Source: Desulfuromonadales bacterium C00003107
GTDB lineage: Bacteria; Desulfobacterota; Desulfuromonadia; Desulfuromonadales; Syntrophotaleaceae
Reading direction: 5' to 3'
DNA: 7,577 nucleotides
Assembly: GCA_001751225.1 (NCBI GenBank)
Contig: MAXT01000214.1
Span: 1-7,577, forward strand
A model generated the notes under the pieces. The model ran no database searches and had not been told where the DNA came from. It was given only the letters and a program-made list of their open reading frames with translations. Numbering within the stretch: the first letter of the stretch is position 1; the number at the start of each line of letters is the position of its first letter. This document shows, one piece after another, positions 6,327 through 7,577 of the stretch. The position numbers and the translations under genes are program-made.

Positions 6327-7574
6327 TTAAGGGGCCAGAGGCCAGTCGCTCTCAAAGCCAGGCGGGTAAAAGTTATCTCGAGTTCGATTGAAGTAACCGT
6401 ACTGCAAACGGGGAATGTGCGTTTTGACCCGGGCCAACATTTCGGCCATACCCATACCCTGGCCGCTAGCACCCAGAGCACTCCAATAAAGATCCGGATC
6501 GATACACAGATTGCGCATCTGGATCAGGTCGATGCCCGTCTCCTCCACCAGTTGGATCAGCTGTTCGACTTCGTCCTCACGGTCAGTAATGCCGGGGAAG
6601 ACCAGATAGTTGAGCATGGTGAAGAGGCCGGCCTGCTTGGCGCGATGAATCGATTCGAGCACATCGGCGAAGCTATAGTCGCAGGGCCGGTGATAGGCAT
6701 TGTAAAAACGTTCCTGCACCGAATTCATCGAGACCCGTATGGAATCGATACCCGCTGCCGCCAAACGCTCGACAGCCGCAGGGTCAGAGGCATTGGAGTT
6801 GAAGTTGATGGTGCCCCGCGCGGTCCGAGCGCGCATCGCCTTCACCGCAGCACAGATGGTCTCCGCCTGCAGAATAGGGTCACCCTCGCAGCCCTGACCA
6901 AAAGCCACAATGGCATTTTCGGCCTGCTCCAGATGGGGTACGGCGATGGCCGTCAGCTCTTCGACGGTCGGCACAAAGGTGATCCGCTCCTGACTCGACG
7001 GACAACACTCGGGAGCCTCCTGTAGAGAAATACAACCGAGACAACGAGCATTGCACTGGGGCGAGGTTGGCAGCGGCGCCTCCCAGCGGCGAAAGAACAG
7101 GTTCTTGGCGGCAAAACAGTGATAATCGAGGGCACAGCGGGCTAGCTGCTCAAGCAACCGGTTGTCTGGCTGCTCCTTCAACATTTGCCGAACCAGCGGA
7201 TCAAGTTGCCTGTCATCAAAGTTATCGGGTTGCCACTGCGTATTGCGATCAACTCGCACCGCCGCTGCATAAAAACGCTCTTCCTCGACGCACCAGCCGA
7301 CCGCAGTATAAGCCCACAGGGGCAGTTGAACCTTTTTCTGCCCGTAATCGGCGGCTGGCAGCAGAGTCCGCATAAAACCTGGAGTCAGAAAGGCTGATAC
7401 CGCCTGCACCCGCCCGCCGCCGAGGGATCGGGGCAGCTTGCGCAGCGTCACGGCCTTGCCTTGGCTCGGATCGAAGCCCATCGGTGGCGTATCGGGGACT
7501 GTAAACAGGCGGCTGCCCTCGGGCAGCGGTATCAACTCCGACAAACGAGGCTGGCGGCTATGCAGACCGTTCAT
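6327..7574 (-). CDS. Radical SAM protein of unknown substrate (start near the window edge)
   Basis: A 415-residue protein. The radical SAM cluster motif CNARCLGC has the CX3CX2C spacing (C174, C178, C181) and should hold a [4Fe-4S] cluster that cleaves S-adenosylmethionine. FGQGCEGDP (225-233) replaces the GGEP-like SAM-binding motif. Later strands such as TINFNSNAS (255-263), SIRVSMNS (278-285) and the MLNYLVFPG segment (320-328) fit the partial TIM barrel. About 165 residues precede the cluster motif, beginning with a segment around RLFTVPDTPPMGFDP, and form a separate N-terminal domain I do not recognise. Further cysteines (C147, C153, C190, C191, C229, C298, C357) could bind a second cluster but show no standard SPASM pattern. 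The substrate is unknown. The ATG is 3 bases from the window end and the frame is open before it, so the real start could lie upstream and no ribosome site can be checked. It is probably the first visible gene of the glrK-qseG-glrR operon. Confidence 0.85.
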   Translation of the reverse strand: MNGLHSRQPRLSELIPLPEGSRLFTVPDTPPMGFDPSQGKAVTLRKLPRSLGGGRVQAVSAFLTPGFMRTLLPAADYGQKKVQLPLWAYTAVGWCVEEERFYAAAVRVDRNTQWQPDNFDDRQLDPLVRQMLKEQPDNRLLEQLARCALDYHCFAAKNLFFRRWEAPLPTSPQCNARCLGCISLQEAPECCPSSQERITFVPTVEELTAIAVPHLEQAENAIVAFGQGCEGDPILQAETICAAVKAMRARTARGTINFNSNASDPAAVERLAAAGIDSIRVSMNSVQERFYNAYHRPCDYSFADVLESIHRAKQAGLFTMLNYLVFPGITDREDEVEQLIQLVEETGIDLIQMRNLCIDPDLYWSALGASGQGMGMAEMLARVKTHIPRLQYGYFNRTRDNFYPPGFESDWPLAP

Positions 7575-7577
7575 ACC

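Noticed and set aside
6303..7025. 240-codon plus-strand frame opposite the radical SAM gene
   Set aside because: It is antisense to a well-supported coding region and has no domain of its own.

Overview
This window looks like chromosomal DNA from a Gram-negative bacterium. The best guess is a Desulfuromonadales-type deltaproteobacterium (Geobacter, Pelobacter or Desulfuromonas relatives). That guess rests on a GlrK/QseG/GlrR-type operon preceded by a radical SAM protein with an FGQGCEGDP motif, an SH3/anchor protein of the YgiM type, and a Cache-domain receptor, all at moderate GC. The taxonomic call is recalled from family knowledge and was not computed. All supported genes lie on the minus strand; I found no convincing plus-strand gene, tRNA, rRNA, CRISPR array or complete insertion sequence.

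Layout from the right-hand end, in transcription order: a radical SAM protein of unknown substrate (7574-6327); then, 22 bases on, a GlrK-type membrane histidine kinase (6304-4856); then, sharing an ATGA overlap, a QseG-type outer-membrane lipoprotein (4859-4338); then, 6 bases on, the sigma54-dependent response regulator GlrR (4331-2970). These four genes look like one operon whose promoter lies beyond the window. In enterobacteria GlrK phosphorylates GlrR, QseG modulates the kinase, and GlrR with sigma54 drives glmY. No glmY-like gene is visible here, so the target in this organism is unknown.

Downstream is about 500 bases without a supported gene (2471-2969). It holds several hairpins and a 148-base nested inverted-repeat element (2561-2708) resembling a MITE or REP-like repeat. 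A short ORF for a single-pass membrane protein follows (2470-2279). Next is a YgiM-like SH3/coiled-coil/anchor protein (2107-1436), closed by a strong intrinsic terminator (1376-1409). Last is the N-terminal 406 residues of a transmembrane tandem-Cache/HAMP sensor (1218-1), probably a chemoreceptor, cut by the window edge before its output domain.

Points most worth a second look are the radical SAM gene attached to a glrKGR operon, the nested inverted-repeat element, a near-copy of part of that element at the qseG/glrR junction, and a tight hairpin there where the glrR Shine-Dalgarno sequence should be.
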